Assembly (NCBI RefSeq): GCF_000092225.1
Contig: NC_014158.1
Span: forward strand, 3,906,001-3,970,000
Source of the DNA: Tsukamurella paurometabola DSM 20162
Lineage (GTDB): Bacteria; Actinomycetota; Actinomycetes; Mycobacteriales; Mycobacteriaceae
Direction: 5' to 3'
Length of the DNA: 64,000 nt
In this document: positions 53,347-64,000 of the stretch, piece by piece
Layout of the letters: every line of letters starts with the position of its first letter
Numbering within the stretch: position 1 is the first letter of the stretch
Made by a program: the position numbers and the translations under genes
The notes under the pieces: model-generated
What the model saw: only the letters and a program-made list of their open reading frames with translations
Databases searched by the model: none
Told to the model about the DNA's origin: nothing

Positions 53347-54879
53347 ATGTCGGGCACCATTGCATCGGTCCTGCACACCGCCGTCGAGCGGTTCGCGGAC
53401 CACCCCGCAGTGGTCGACGGGGATCTGCGCATCAGCTACGCGTCGCTCCGCGATCGGTCGCGGTCAGTGGCGAAGGCATTGCTCGCGGAGGGAGTGCGAC
53501 CGGGAGACCGGGTGGCGATCTGTGCGCCGAACGGCCACGAGTGGATCGAGGCCGCCCTCGGCCTCGCCACCATCGGTGCGGTACTCGTACCGGTGAACAC
53601 CCGCTACACGGGTCCGGAGATCGTTGATCTGCTCGAGCGCACCCGCGCCCGCGCCTTCGTCGTCGCCGGCACGTTCCTCGGCGTCGACCGCCTGAACCTA
53701 GTACACCAGAGCGCCGGGGGACTGCCCGAAAACGTCGCGACGGTGCTGCGCCTGCCCGAGTGGGACTCGTTGGCCGCGCGCGGATCCGGCATCACCGACA
53801 CGGAACTCGACGTTATCGGCGCCGAGGTCACTCCGCAGTCACCATCGGACATCTTCTTCACTTCCGGTACGTCGGGCCGGAGCAAGGGCGCGGTGAGCAC
53901 GCATGCGCAGACGCTCGCGAATGCGGCGAACTGGGCCGAACTCGTCGGCGTCACCGACACCGACCGTTACCTGATCCTGAGCCCGTTCTTCCACATCTTC
54001 GGATACAAGGCGGGCATCCTGGCGGCACTGCAGCGCGGCGCAACGATGTATCCCGCGCAGACCTTCGATGTGGTTCAGGCCTTCGATCTCATTCACCGCG
54101 AACGCATCTCGGTTCTCCCGGGCGTACCGACGATCCATCAGATGATGCTCGACCATCCGGACCGTGAGAAGTACGACCTGTCCAGTCTGCGCGCCGCGAC
54201 CACCGGCGCCGCCACGATCCCGGTGGTACTCATCGAGCGGATGCGCGACGAGCTGCGGTACGACCGCGTGCTCACCGCGTACGGGCTCTCCGAGGCACCC
54301 GTGGTCACGATGTGCCGGGCCGACGACGATCCCGCCGTCATCGCCACCACATCGGGCCGGGCGGTGCGCGACATGCAGGTGCGGATCGCCGACGATGGCG
54401 AAATCCTGGTACGCGGTCCCAACGTGATCGCGGAGTACTTCGAAGATCCGGATGCCACCGCCCGAGCCTTCGACGCCGACGGTTGGTTCCACACCGGCGA
54501 CGCCGGGAGCATGGACGAGGCGGGCAATCTCCGGATCACCGACCGGATCAAGGACATGTTCACCAACGGCGGCTTCAACGTCTATCCGGCCGAGGTGGAG
54601 CAGGTGATCGCGCGGATCGAGGGGGTTGCCGAGAGCGCCGTCGTCGGCGTCCCCGAGCCACGGCTCGGCGAGGTGGGCAAAGCCTTCGTGGTACTCACCG
54701 GGAGCCGCGAGCTCACCGAGGATGCGGTGATCGCGCACTGCCGCGAGTCGCTCGCCAACTTCAAAGTCCCTCGCAGCGTGGAATTCGTCAGCGAACTTCC
54801 CCGCAACGCAACCGGAAAGGTGCTCAAACGCGTTCTCCGCGGCGAGCCCGATCCCGCACCAGGAGAGAAGAATCGATGA
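53347..54879 (+). CDS. fadD3: HIP-CoA ligase FadD3
   Basis: This 510-residue AMP-forming ligase has FFTSGTSGRSKGAVSTHAQT, PFFHIFGYKAG, TAYGLSEAPVV, FHTGDAGSMDEAGNLRITDRIKDMF, TNGGFNVYPAEVEQV and ELPRNATGKVLKR with the catalytic Lys. FadD3 (Rv3561) activates HIP, the C/D-ring remnant, to HIP-CoA, the inducer that releases KstR2. ATG 53347 follows TAGGAGG. First gene of the fadD3-ech-fadE31-32-33 operon. In contrast to the two disrupted fadD genes in this window, it is intact. Confidence 0.94.
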   Translation: MSGTIASVLHTAVERFADHPAVVDGDLRISYASLRDRSRSVAKALLAEGVRPGDRVAICAPNGHEWIEAALGLATIGAVLVPVNTRYTGPEIVDLLERTRARAFVVAGTFLGVDRLNLVHQSAGGLPENVATVLRLPEWDSLAARGSGITDTELDVIGAEVTPQSPSDIFFTSGTSGRSKGAVSTHAQTLANAANWAELVGVTDTDRYLILSPFFHIFGYKAGILAALQRGATMYPAQTFDVVQAFDLIHRERISVLPGVPTIHQMMLDHPDREKYDLSSLRAATTGAATIPVVLIERMRDELRYDRVLTAYGLSEAPVVTMCRADDDPAVIATTSGRAVRDMQVRIADDGEILVRGPNVIAEYFEDPDATARAFDADGWFHTGDAGSMDEAGNLRITDRIKDMFTNGGFNVYPAEVEQVIARIEGVAESAVVGVPEPRLGEVGKAFVVLTGSRELTEDAVIAHCRESLANFKVPRSVEFVSELPRNATGKVLKRVLRGEPDPAPGEKNR

Positions 54880-55778
54880 CCGACAACCCGACGCCCGCAA
54901 CCGACGAGACCGAGGTGGTGACCTACGAACTCCGCGGACCGGTCGCCGTGGTCACGATGAACCGGCCCGAGTACCGCAACGCACAGAACTCCGCGATGAC
55001 GTACGCGCTCGATGCCGCTTTCGTCCGCGCCGTCGAGGATCCAGCGGTCAAGGCGATCGTGTTGGCGGGAGCGGGGAAGCACTTCTCCGCCGGACACGAT
55101 ATCGGAACCCCGGGCCGCGATGTGGACACCCATTTCGAGAACAAGGCGGTGCTGTGGTGGGACCACGTGGGCCGCGATGGCGGCGACCTGCGGTTCGCCC
55201 GCGAGACCGAGGTGTACCTGGGCATGTGCCGGCGGTGGCGGGAGATCCCGAAGCCGGTGATCGCCTCCGTCCAGGGTGCCTGTATCGCCGGCGCGCTCAT
55301 GCTCGCCTGGAGCTGCGACCTGATCGTGGCCTCCGAGGATGCCTTCTTCTCCGATCCGGTGGTGCGCATGGGCATTCCCGGTGTGGAGTACTTCGCTCAT
55401 CCGTGGGTGATGGGTCCGCGGGCCGCGAAGGAGTTCCTGTTCACCGGCGACCGCTTCTCCGCGCAGCAGGCGAAGGAGTGGGGCATGGTGAACCGGGTGG
55501 TACCGCGCGACGAACTGGAAGAGGAAACCCTCGCACTGGCCGAGCGGATCTCGGAAATGCCGAGCTTCGGCCTGGCATTGACGAAGAAGGCCGTGAACCA
55601 GTGTGAGGACCTGATGGGAATGCGCGCCGGGATGGACTCGGTGTTCGGACTGCATCATTTCGCCCACGCCCACAACGCCGAGATGTCGGGCGGCGATTCT
55701 CTCGGCGGCCAGGACGCCAAATCGATGGCCTCCGGAGCCCGCAGCGCCGCACCGCGCGATGCGACCGGGAAGGCTTAG
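54876..55778 (+). CDS. Enoyl-CoA hydratase/isomerase-family protein in the fadD3 operon
   Basis: This 300-residue crotonase has VAVVTMNRPEYRNAQNSAMT, oxyanion GAGKHFSAGHDIGTPGRDV, GACIAGALMLAWSCDLIVASED and FFSDPVVRMGIPGVEYFAHPW. A Trp-rich insert follows the first oxyanion loop (LWWDHVGRDGGDLRF). The family resembles M. tuberculosis EchA13-type proteins. M. tuberculosis has no crotonase between fadD3 and fadE31 as I recall, so this is an added step or a relocated gene. A HIP-CoA-side hydration is inferred. ATG 54876 overlaps fadD3 by 4 bases. Confidence 0.85.
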   Translation: MTDNPTPATDETEVVTYELRGPVAVVTMNRPEYRNAQNSAMTYALDAAFVRAVEDPAVKAIVLAGAGKHFSAGHDIGTPGRDVDTHFENKAVLWWDHVGRDGGDLRFARETEVYLGMCRRWREIPKPVIASVQGACIAGALMLAWSCDLIVASEDAFFSDPVVRMGIPGVEYFAHPWVMGPRAAKEFLFTGDRFSAQQAKEWGMVNRVVPRDELEEETLALAERISEMPSFGLALTKKAVNQCEDLMGMRAGMDSVFGLHHFAHAHNAEMSGGDSLGGQDAKSMASGARSAAPRDATGKA

Positions 55779-55780
55779 CA

Positions 55781-56938
55781 GTGGACCTCGATTTCGACGA
55801 TGCCACGGTCGCGTTCCGGGACGAGGTGCGTAGCTGGCTCACCACGAACGTCCCAGCCGAACCGCTGCCGTCCTTCGACACCGCCGAGGGATTCGCCGCA
55901 CACCGCAGGTGGGAGGGCAAGCTCGCCGACGCCGGCCTCGCCGCGGTCTCGTGGCCAGCGGAGTTCGGTGGCCGGGACGCCACCCTGCTGCAGTGGGTGC
56001 TGTTCGAAGAGGAGTACTACGCCGCGGGCGCACCGCTACGGGTGAACCAGAACGGCCTTTTCATGTTGGCGCCCACACTCTTCAGCCACGGCACCGACGA
56101 GCAACGGGCACGCATTCTTCCCGCCATGGCTCGTTCCGAGCGAGTGTGGGCACAGGCGTGGTCGGAACCCGAGGCCGGCAGCGATATCGCGGCCCTGCGG
56201 TCGACCGCGAGCCGCGTCGAGGGCGGCTGGAGGCTCTCGGGCCAGAAGACCTGGAGTTCGCGGGCCGCCTTCGCAGACAGCGCCTTCGGCCTGTTCCGCA
56301 GTGATCCCGGCTCGGAGCGCCACCGCGGGCTGACCTACCTGATGTTCGACCTGCACGCCCCCGGGGTCACCGTTCGTCCGATACCCCAACTCGACGGAGA
56401 ACCCGGCTTCGCCGAGATCTTCCTGGACGAGGTGTTCGTACCCGATGCCGACGTGATCGGCGAGCCCGGCCAGGGCTGGCGGGTGGCGATGACCACTGCG
56501 AACAACGAGCGCGGCCTGTCGTTGCGGAGCCCGGGACGGTTCCTCTCCGCAGCGGACGCTCTGGTTGGCCTGTGGGACCGGGAGGACGGTGCGGCCGGCA
56601 CCACGGCGGACCGGGTCGTCGACGCCTGGATCGGCGCGCGGGCCTACCAGCTCTACACCTTCGGCACCGTCACCCGGCTGCAGGAAGGCGGCGAGCTCGG
56701 CCCCGAATCGAGCGTGAACAAGCTGTTCTGGAGCCATCTCGACGTGGGTATGCACGAGACCGCACTGGATCTGCTCGGCCCGCGCGGCGAACTCGTCGGA
56801 CCCGACGCACCCGACGGCGGCCGGTGGCCGGCGGGATACCTGTTCTCACTGGCCGGTCCCATCTACGGTGGCACCGATCAGATCCAGCGCAACACCATCG
56901 CCGAACGTCTGCTCGGCCTACCTCGGGGAGCCCGATGA
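55781..56938 (+). CDS. fadE31: Acyl-CoA dehydrogenase FadE31
   Basis: This 385-residue acyl-CoA dehydrogenase has LAAVSWPAEFGGRDATLLQWVLFEEEYYAAGAP (in parts), WAQAWSEPEAGSDIAALRST, GQKTWSSRAAFADSAFG and IYGGTDQIQRNTIAERLLGLPRG. It corresponds by order to M. tuberculosis fadE31 (Rv3562), thought to pair with FadE32. GTG 55781 lies 2 bases after the upstream stop. It overlaps fadE32 by 4 bases. Confidence 0.92.
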   Translation: MDLDFDDATVAFRDEVRSWLTTNVPAEPLPSFDTAEGFAAHRRWEGKLADAGLAAVSWPAEFGGRDATLLQWVLFEEEYYAAGAPLRVNQNGLFMLAPTLFSHGTDEQRARILPAMARSERVWAQAWSEPEAGSDIAALRSTASRVEGGWRLSGQKTWSSRAAFADSAFGLFRSDPGSERHRGLTYLMFDLHAPGVTVRPIPQLDGEPGFAEIFLDEVFVPDADVIGEPGQGWRVAMTTANNERGLSLRSPGRFLSAADALVGLWDREDGAAGTTADRVVDAWIGARAYQLYTFGTVTRLQEGGELGPESSVNKLFWSHLDVGMHETALDLLGPRGELVGPDAPDGGRWPAGYLFSLAGPIYGGTDQIQRNTIAERLLGLPRGAR

Positions 56939-57939
56939 GATTCGCACCATCGCAGGAGAATCTCGCCTTCGCCGCTTCGCTGCACGACCTGCTGTCGGGT
57001 GCGAGCACCACTGCTGCAGCGCGCGCCTGGGCGGCCGGGGACCACAGCCCCGGGCGCACGATCTGGTCCGCGCTCGCCGATCTCGGCGTCACCGGATTGG
57101 CGATCGATGAGGGCTACGACGGAGTCGGTGGCGACCCCGCTGATCTGGCGATCGCCCTCGAAGCGCTCGGCTACCACGGTGTTCCGGGTCCGGTGGTCGA
57201 GTCGATCGCCGTGCTTCCCGCACTGCTGACGGGTGAGCAGGCCGCCCGCCACCTGCCCGCGCTCGCCGGCGGCGCCATCGGTACCGTCGCCATCGCGCCA
57301 CGCGCTGCGCACCTCCTCGACGCGGATGCCTCGGATCTCCGGTTCACCGTGGCCGCAGACGGCCGAGTCGCGGAATCGGTTGCTCCCGAAGGCGCCCACC
57401 AACGATCGATCGATCCCACTCGTCGGCTGTTCGTGACCTCGGAACCGGGCGCGGGGTCGCCCGGCGATCGGGATCGGGCACTGCTGCTCGGTACGTTCGG
57501 CGTGGCGGCGCAGACGCTAGGCGCGGGACGGCGGCTGCTCGACGAGGCGGTCGGGTACGCCAAGACTCGCGCGCAGTACGGCCACCTGATCGGCGAGTAC
57601 CAGGCGATCAAGCATCTCCTGGCCGATGTGGCGACTCGGCTGGAGTTGGCGGCGCCGCTCGTCCGGGGTGCCGCAGTCGCGCTCTCTCACAGCGGCTCTC
57701 CCGGAGTGGGTATGGATGCGGCGCGCGATGTCTCGGCGGCACGTGTCGCCTCGGCGGATGCCGCGAACCTGGCTGCGCGCACGGCGTTGCAGGTGCACGG
57801 CGCCATCGGTTACACCGCCGAGCACGACCTGGGCATCTGGCTCACCAAGGTCCGGGCGCTGCGATCGGCGTGGGGAACGCAATCCGAACATCGCGCAGTG
57901 GTACTGAATGCGGTGCGGGCACGGGCCGGTGCGCGATGA
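56935..57939 (+). CDS. fadE32: Acyl-CoA dehydrogenase FadE32
   Basis: This 334-residue partner-type acyl-CoA dehydrogenase has LADLGVTGLAIDEGYDGVGG, KTRAQYGHLIGEYQAIKHLLADV and ALQVHGAIGYTAEHDLGIWLTKVRAL. It is shorter than typical FadE proteins, as is usual for the beta partners of steroid dehydrogenase heteromers. By order it equals Rv3563. ATG 56935 overlaps fadE31 and its 3' end overlaps fadE33. Confidence 0.91.
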   Translation: MRFAPSQENLAFAASLHDLLSGASTTAAARAWAAGDHSPGRTIWSALADLGVTGLAIDEGYDGVGGDPADLAIALEALGYHGVPGPVVESIAVLPALLTGEQAARHLPALAGGAIGTVAIAPRAAHLLDADASDLRFTVAADGRVAESVAPEGAHQRSIDPTRRLFVTSEPGAGSPGDRDRALLLGTFGVAAQTLGAGRRLLDEAVGYAKTRAQYGHLIGEYQAIKHLLADVATRLELAAPLVRGAAVALSHSGSPGVGMDAARDVSAARVASADAANLAARTALQVHGAIGYTAEHDLGIWLTKVRALRSAWGTQSEHRAVVLNAVRARAGAR

Positions 57940-58988
57940 CCTCAGAGCTCGAAGACCTGGCCGCCGCGGTACGGAGCGTCCTGGACCGCCGGTGGTCCGA
58001 CGCCGCACTACGCACCGCGATCGACACGCCCGCGGGCTACGACACCGGCCTGTGGTCGGTGCTGAGCGACCAGGTGGGCGTGGCGGCGCTCGCCGTGCCC
58101 GAGGCGGCCGGCGGGATGGGAGCCGGCGTCCGAGCCCTCCAGAGCGTGGCCGAAGAACTCGGGCGGCGGCTGGTCCCATCGCCGTTCCTCGGCTCGGCGG
58201 TTCTCGCTACCTCGGTGCTGAACGGGACCGGCGCGTGCGATCTACTCGGTGACCTGGCATCCGGCACGCGTACGGCAACGGTCGCCTTCGCTGGGCGCGC
58301 CTTCACCGACCGCCCTCTGATCATGTCCGGTGGGCGTGTTTCGGGTACCGCCTGTTTCGTGCTCGATGGCGACACCGCGGATGACCTCCTCCTCGCGGCG
58401 CGAGACGGTGGCCGGCTCGTCCTGCTACGCGCCGACCGCGGCGTGGCACACCGCCGGCACACGCCGACCTTGGACCCGACTCGGCGGCTCGCCGAGGTCA
58501 CCGTCGACCGCGCGAGCGGTACCGTGCTGCTCGACGATGCGGAGGCAGCACTCGCGCACGCGCTCGACGTGACCTGCGCCGTCCTCGCCGCCGAGCAGGT
58601 GGGTGCCGCCGAGCACGCGCTGCGGTCCACCGTGGAGTACACGAGGTCGCGCGTGCAGTTCGGCCGTGCGATCGGCTCGTTCCAAGCGCTCAAACACCGA
58701 ATGGCGGACATGTTCGTGCTGGTCGAGGCCGCGCGCTCGGCGGCGTACGCGGCGGGCGAGTCTCTCGACCGCGCGGATCCGGATGCACCGCAGGCGGTCG
58801 CGACCGCGAAAGCGTATTGCTCCGAGGCATTCCAGGCGGTGGCAGCGGAGATGATTCAGCTGCACGGAGGCATCGGAATCACGTGGGAGCACGACGCGCA
58901 CCTCTACTTCAAACGCGCGCACGGCAGTGCCCACCTGTTCGGCGATCCTGCGTCCTTCCTGGCACTACGCCCGCTGACCCACTCGTGA
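57936..58988 (+). CDS. fadE33: Acyl-CoA dehydrogenase FadE33 (IpdE2)
   Basis: This 350-residue protein has VAALAVPEAAGGMGAGVRALQSVAEELGRRLVPSPFLGS (in parts), YTRSRVQFGRAIGSFQALKHRMADMFV and IQLHGGIGITWEHDAHLYFKRAHGSAHLFG (in parts). FadE33 is the partner of FadE30 (IpdE1-IpdE2), whose gene is divergently transcribed 4.7 kb away. Both are under KstR2-type sites, ensuring joint expression. It ends the operon. Confidence 0.92.
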   Translation: MTSELEDLAAAVRSVLDRRWSDAALRTAIDTPAGYDTGLWSVLSDQVGVAALAVPEAAGGMGAGVRALQSVAEELGRRLVPSPFLGSAVLATSVLNGTGACDLLGDLASGTRTATVAFAGRAFTDRPLIMSGGRVSGTACFVLDGDTADDLLLAARDGGRLVLLRADRGVAHRRHTPTLDPTRRLAEVTVDRASGTVLLDDAEAALAHALDVTCAVLAAEQVGAAEHALRSTVEYTRSRVQFGRAIGSFQALKHRMADMFVLVEAARSAAYAAGESLDRADPDAPQAVATAKAYCSEAFQAVAAEMIQLHGGIGITWEHDAHLYFKRAHGSAHLFGDPASFLALRPLTHS

Positions 58989-59059
58989 AACGAGTTCTTG
59001 TCTCCACACCGCAACGCGAGTAATTTCGTTAGCGAAGTACCCTACGAGCGGAGGAATCC

Positions 59060-59977
59060 ATGACGGACAGCGTGCGCACCGAAGGCGATACCTGGGACAT
59101 CACCACCAGCGTCGGGTTCACCGCCCTCCTCGTGGCCGCGGCACGGGCCGTCGAGGCCGATCGGGCAGACGCGCTCGCCCGAGACCCGTACGCGCGGATC
59201 TTCATCGAGGCCGCGGGCGATCCGCGTACGCAGGCGATGCTGAACTCCGCCGAGGGTGCCGACGGTCCCCTGAGCGCCAGCCGCCACCTCGGCATCCGGA
59301 CCAAGTTCTTCGATGACTTCGTGACCGACGCCGTCGCCGCCGGCATCCGCCAGGTGGTCATCCTCGCGTCAGGACTCGACACCCGCGGCTACCGGCTTGA
59401 TCTCCCCACCGACACCGTGGTCTACGAGCTCGACCAGCCCGAGGTACTGGCCTTCAAGACGGAGACCCTCGCCGCGCACGGCGCGACTGCGGCCGCCGGC
59501 CTGCACACCGTGGGGATCGACCTGCGCGAGAACTGGCCGGCCGCGCTGGTGGGTACCGGATTTGATGCGACTGCACCGTCTGCCTGGCTGGCCGAAGGAC
59601 TGCTCCCCTACCTTCCCGCCGATGCGCAGGCCCTGCTGTTCGAGCGGATCGTCGAACTCGCCGCACCCGGTAGCCGGGCAGCCGTGGAGGGCCAGACCGG
59701 CGCATTCGACCTCGACGGCTTCCGCGCGCTCCAGCAGAAGTACGCAACGCCCGATAACCCGCTCGGTGACTTCGACGTCACCTCGCTGTTCCTCGCCGAC
59801 GCCGAACGTGAGGATCCGGCGGACTACCTGGCCGGCCAAGGCTGGACGGTGCGGCGCGAGGGCGGCCCCGTGGAGCTCAGCGAGCGGTACGGCGTGGGAG
59901 GCGCGGTTCTGCCCGACGACGCGGCGCGGCTGTCCGGCGTCATCGAGTACTTCACCGCGGAGCTACCTCGCAGCTGA
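59060..59977 (+). CDS. Class I SAM-dependent methyltransferase (mycobacterial O-methyltransferase/TIGR00027 type)
   Basis: This 305-residue methyltransferase has DTWDITTSVGFTALLVAAARA, RTKFFDDFVTDA, the SAM motif VVILASGLDTRGYRL and VYELDQPEVLAFKTETL. The family belongs to the leucine-carboxyl-methyltransferase-like group expanded in mycobacteria, with mostly unknown substrates. It has its own GGAGGA ribosome site and no KstR site within its 71-base upstream gap, so it may not belong to the sterol regulon. It is convergent with hsaB. Confidence 0.85.
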   Translation: MTDSVRTEGDTWDITTSVGFTALLVAAARAVEADRADALARDPYARIFIEAAGDPRTQAMLNSAEGADGPLSASRHLGIRTKFFDDFVTDAVAAGIRQVVILASGLDTRGYRLDLPTDTVVYELDQPEVLAFKTETLAAHGATAAAGLHTVGIDLRENWPAALVGTGFDATAPSAWLAEGLLPYLPADAQALLFERIVELAAPGSRAAVEGQTGAFDLDGFRALQQKYATPDNPLGDFDVTSLFLADAEREDPADYLAGQGWTVRREGGPVELSERYGVGGAVLPDDAARLSGVIEYFTAELPRS

Positions 59978-60032
59978 ACGGCAGGCAGGCCACAGCCACG
60001 GCCTCGGCCACGGTGCGTGGAACGGGATCCCG

Positions 60033-60604
60033 CTACATCCAGTCGTCACCGACGGGCCAGGTGAGAAAGGCATCGAGAGACAGGGCTCGCGGAATGGCCT
60101 GCCCGGGATCGGTGACGGTCTGCGTGTACCGACCGCGGTAGAACAGCAGGGGGCGGCCGGGATTCGGCGGGCTCAGTTCCTGAACCCGGCCGATCACGAT
60201 GTGGTGATCGCCCCCCTCGTGCACCGCTTCCACCGTGCAGTCGATCCAGCTCAGTGCATCATCGAGCAGGGGCGATCCACCCCGCGATGGGGTCCATCGC
60301 ACCTGGCCGAACTTGTCCGGATGACGCGACCCGAACACCGAGCTGACCGTCTGCTGATGCTCGGACAGCACGTTCACCGCGAACCGGCCGGTGCGCTCGA
60401 TCGTGCGCCAGGCGCCGGAGGTCTTCATCGGGCAGAACAGCACCAGCGGCGGATCGAGTGACAGCGCCGAGAAGGACTGGCAGGCGAAGCCCACGGGTCC
60501 TTCGTCGTCCGCGGCGGTGATCACCGTGACGCCGGTGCAGAAGTGCCCCATCGCGGGGCGATAGTCGATGGGCTCGATCGGTCCCACCATCTCTGCGGCG
60601 GTCA

Positions 60605-60605
<1 letters not shown>
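60033..60605 (-). CDS. hsaB: Flavin reductase HsaB
   Basis: This 190-residue flavin-reductase-domain protein has MGHFCTGVTVITA, GPVGFACQSFSALSLDPPLVLFCP, GRFAVNVLSEHQQ and LLFYRGRY. HsaB supplies reduced FMN to the monooxygenase HsaA. ATG 60605 overlaps the hsaC stop (ATGA). It is the last gene of the hsaA-hsaD-hsaC-hsaB operon. Confidence 0.94.
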
Positions 60606-63575
<2,970 letters not shown>

Positions 63576-63633
63576 GTTTCCTCGCTCTCTGCGATATTCG
63601 GACGGGCATCGCGCCGGCCGGTGGAACCGATAC

Positions 63634-63647
63634 TAGAACACGTTCTT
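63634..63647. promoter_or_regulatory. KstR operator of hsaA-D-C-B
   Basis: TAGAACACGTTCTT matches the consensus except for its last base. On the minus strand the operator ends in TA and continues as TAGTAT (63635-63630), the same -10 used at hsaE. Confidence 0.87.
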
Positions 63648-63736
63648 ATTTTCTGGACCGAAACGCTACATCACCGCCGCCGATCGGCCTATCTTGCTGG
63701 TAACTCCCGTGGCCACCGCACCGTCGGATCTGGCAC

Positions 63737-63750
63737 ACGAACTTGTTTCA
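63737..63750. promoter_or_regulatory. KstR operator upstream of the KstD-like gene
   Basis: ACGAACTTGTTTCA matches all consensus positions but the first. It lies 33 bases before ATG 63783, so the divergent hsa operon and this gene have separate sites 90 bases apart. Confidence 0.72.
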
Positions 63751-63782
63751 CCCGGTTTCGACTACCGCCCCTAGGAGCCCCG

Positions 63783-64000
63783 ATGAGCACTCGCCGACGC
63801 CCGATCGCCGCCGAATCCGTGACCGACTGGAACCTGGAAGCCGATGTGGTGATCGCCGGATACGGCATCGCCGGGGTCTGCGCCGCGATCGAGGCCGCAC
63901 GGGCAGGGGCCGATGTCCTCGTTCTCGAGCGGGCCGGCGGTTGGGGCGGAGCGGCCGCCGCCTCGGGTGGCTGGATCTACTTGGGCGGCGGCACCGCGTT
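63783..64000 (+). CDS. FAD-binding oxidoreductase, KstD/fumarate-reductase flavoprotein family (3' end off window)
   Basis: Only the first 72 residues are present. They show the Rossmann ADP-binding segment ADVVIAGYGIAGVCAAIEAA and LVLERAGGWGGAAAASGG, as in 3-ketosteroid delta-1-dehydrogenases and fumarate-reductase-like flavoproteins (Rv0785-type). The KstR site upstream and the hsa neighbours suggest a steroid dehydrogenase. The ring-specific residues lie beyond the window, so KstD proper cannot be distinguished from paralogues. ATG 63783 follows TAGGAGCC. Confidence 0.75.
   Translation, partial: MSTRRRPIAAESVTDWNLEADVVIAGYGIAGVCAAIEAARAGADVLVLERAGGWGGAAAASGGWIYLGGGTA

Overview
The window is a high-GC stretch from a mycolic-acid-containing actinomycete (Mycobacteriales, for example a Tsukamurella, Gordonia or Rhodococcus relative; the genus cannot be fixed from the sequence alone). 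The evidence is codon use, mce/yrbE genes, an MspA-type porin, a LigB-type DNA ligase, F420-family enzymes, and gene sets and order that mirror the Mycobacterium tuberculosis sterol region around Rv3492c-Rv3574. Most of the window (about 3.6 to 64 kb) is a sterol (cholesterol) catabolic island. M. tuberculosis correspondences are from family knowledge, not from a search.

Layout. 0-3.5 kb holds genes with no visible link to sterols: the end of a PaaX-type regulator, a YCII-protein/ECF42 sigma pair and an rmlB-like dehydratase. 3.6-14.4 kb holds kstR, the eight-gene mce4 sterol importer operon (yrbE4A-yrbE4B-mce4A-F) and fadE34. 14.5-18.4 kb holds hsaE plus a ferredoxin, and hsaG-hsaF divergent from an IclR regulator. 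18.4-26.3 kb holds a SnoaL/SDR/SDR operon divergent from fadE26-fadE27-GMC oxidoreductase-fadD17; fadD17 carries an in-frame stop. 26.3-29.6 kb holds ligB and an aldehyde dehydrogenase. 29.6-38.7 kb holds an LLM/F420 oxidoreductase, a hypothetical gene, a PPOX protein, a nitronate-monooxygenase-like gene, echA19, a frameshifted fadD8-like gene and DUF35-ltp4-ltp3. 38.7-47.7 kb holds cyp125, fadA5, an epimerase, two SDRs and echA20-ipdA-ipdB-ipdC. 47.7-49.5 kb holds an MspA porin and a degenerate response regulator. 49.5-59 kb holds the KstR2-type block: fadA6, kstR2, ipdF, fadE30, and divergently fadD3-ech-fadE31-fadE32-fadE33. 59-64 kb holds a methyltransferase, the hsaA-hsaD-hsaC-hsaB ring-cleavage operon and the start of a KstD-like flavoprotein.

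Function. Mce4 brings sterol in. Cyp125, the FadD, FadE, Ech, SDR, FadA5 and Ltp enzymes shorten the side chain. HsaA-D open rings A and B, and HsaE-F-G finish the released C5 fragment to pyruvate and propionyl/acetyl-CoA. FadD3, FadE30, IpdF, EchA20, IpdA-B-C and FadA6 degrade the C/D-ring remnant (HIP). Control is readable in the DNA: fourteen sites match or nearly match the KstR operator TnnAACnnGTTnnA, and three match the KstR2 family AnCAAGnnCTTGnT. At many of them the end of the operator doubles as the start of a TAnnnT -10 box, so a single operator can shut both sides of a divergent promoter.

Main points for follow-up: the operator-in-minus-10 architecture and the abutting KstR/KstR2 sites; a GMC alcohol oxidoreductase and a KstR-controlled aldehyde dehydrogenase that could form a second route for terminal side-chain oxidation; a 15-bp repeat and long hairpin around hsaE-ferredoxin; an 8-codon leader ORF overlapping the yrbE4A start; an orphan regulator with a dead receiver domain; and three coding disruptions (fadD17, fadD8-like, aldehyde dehydrogenase N-terminus) that must be checked against raw reads before being called biology. 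No RNA genes, insertion sequences, phage genes or CRISPR arrays were seen.
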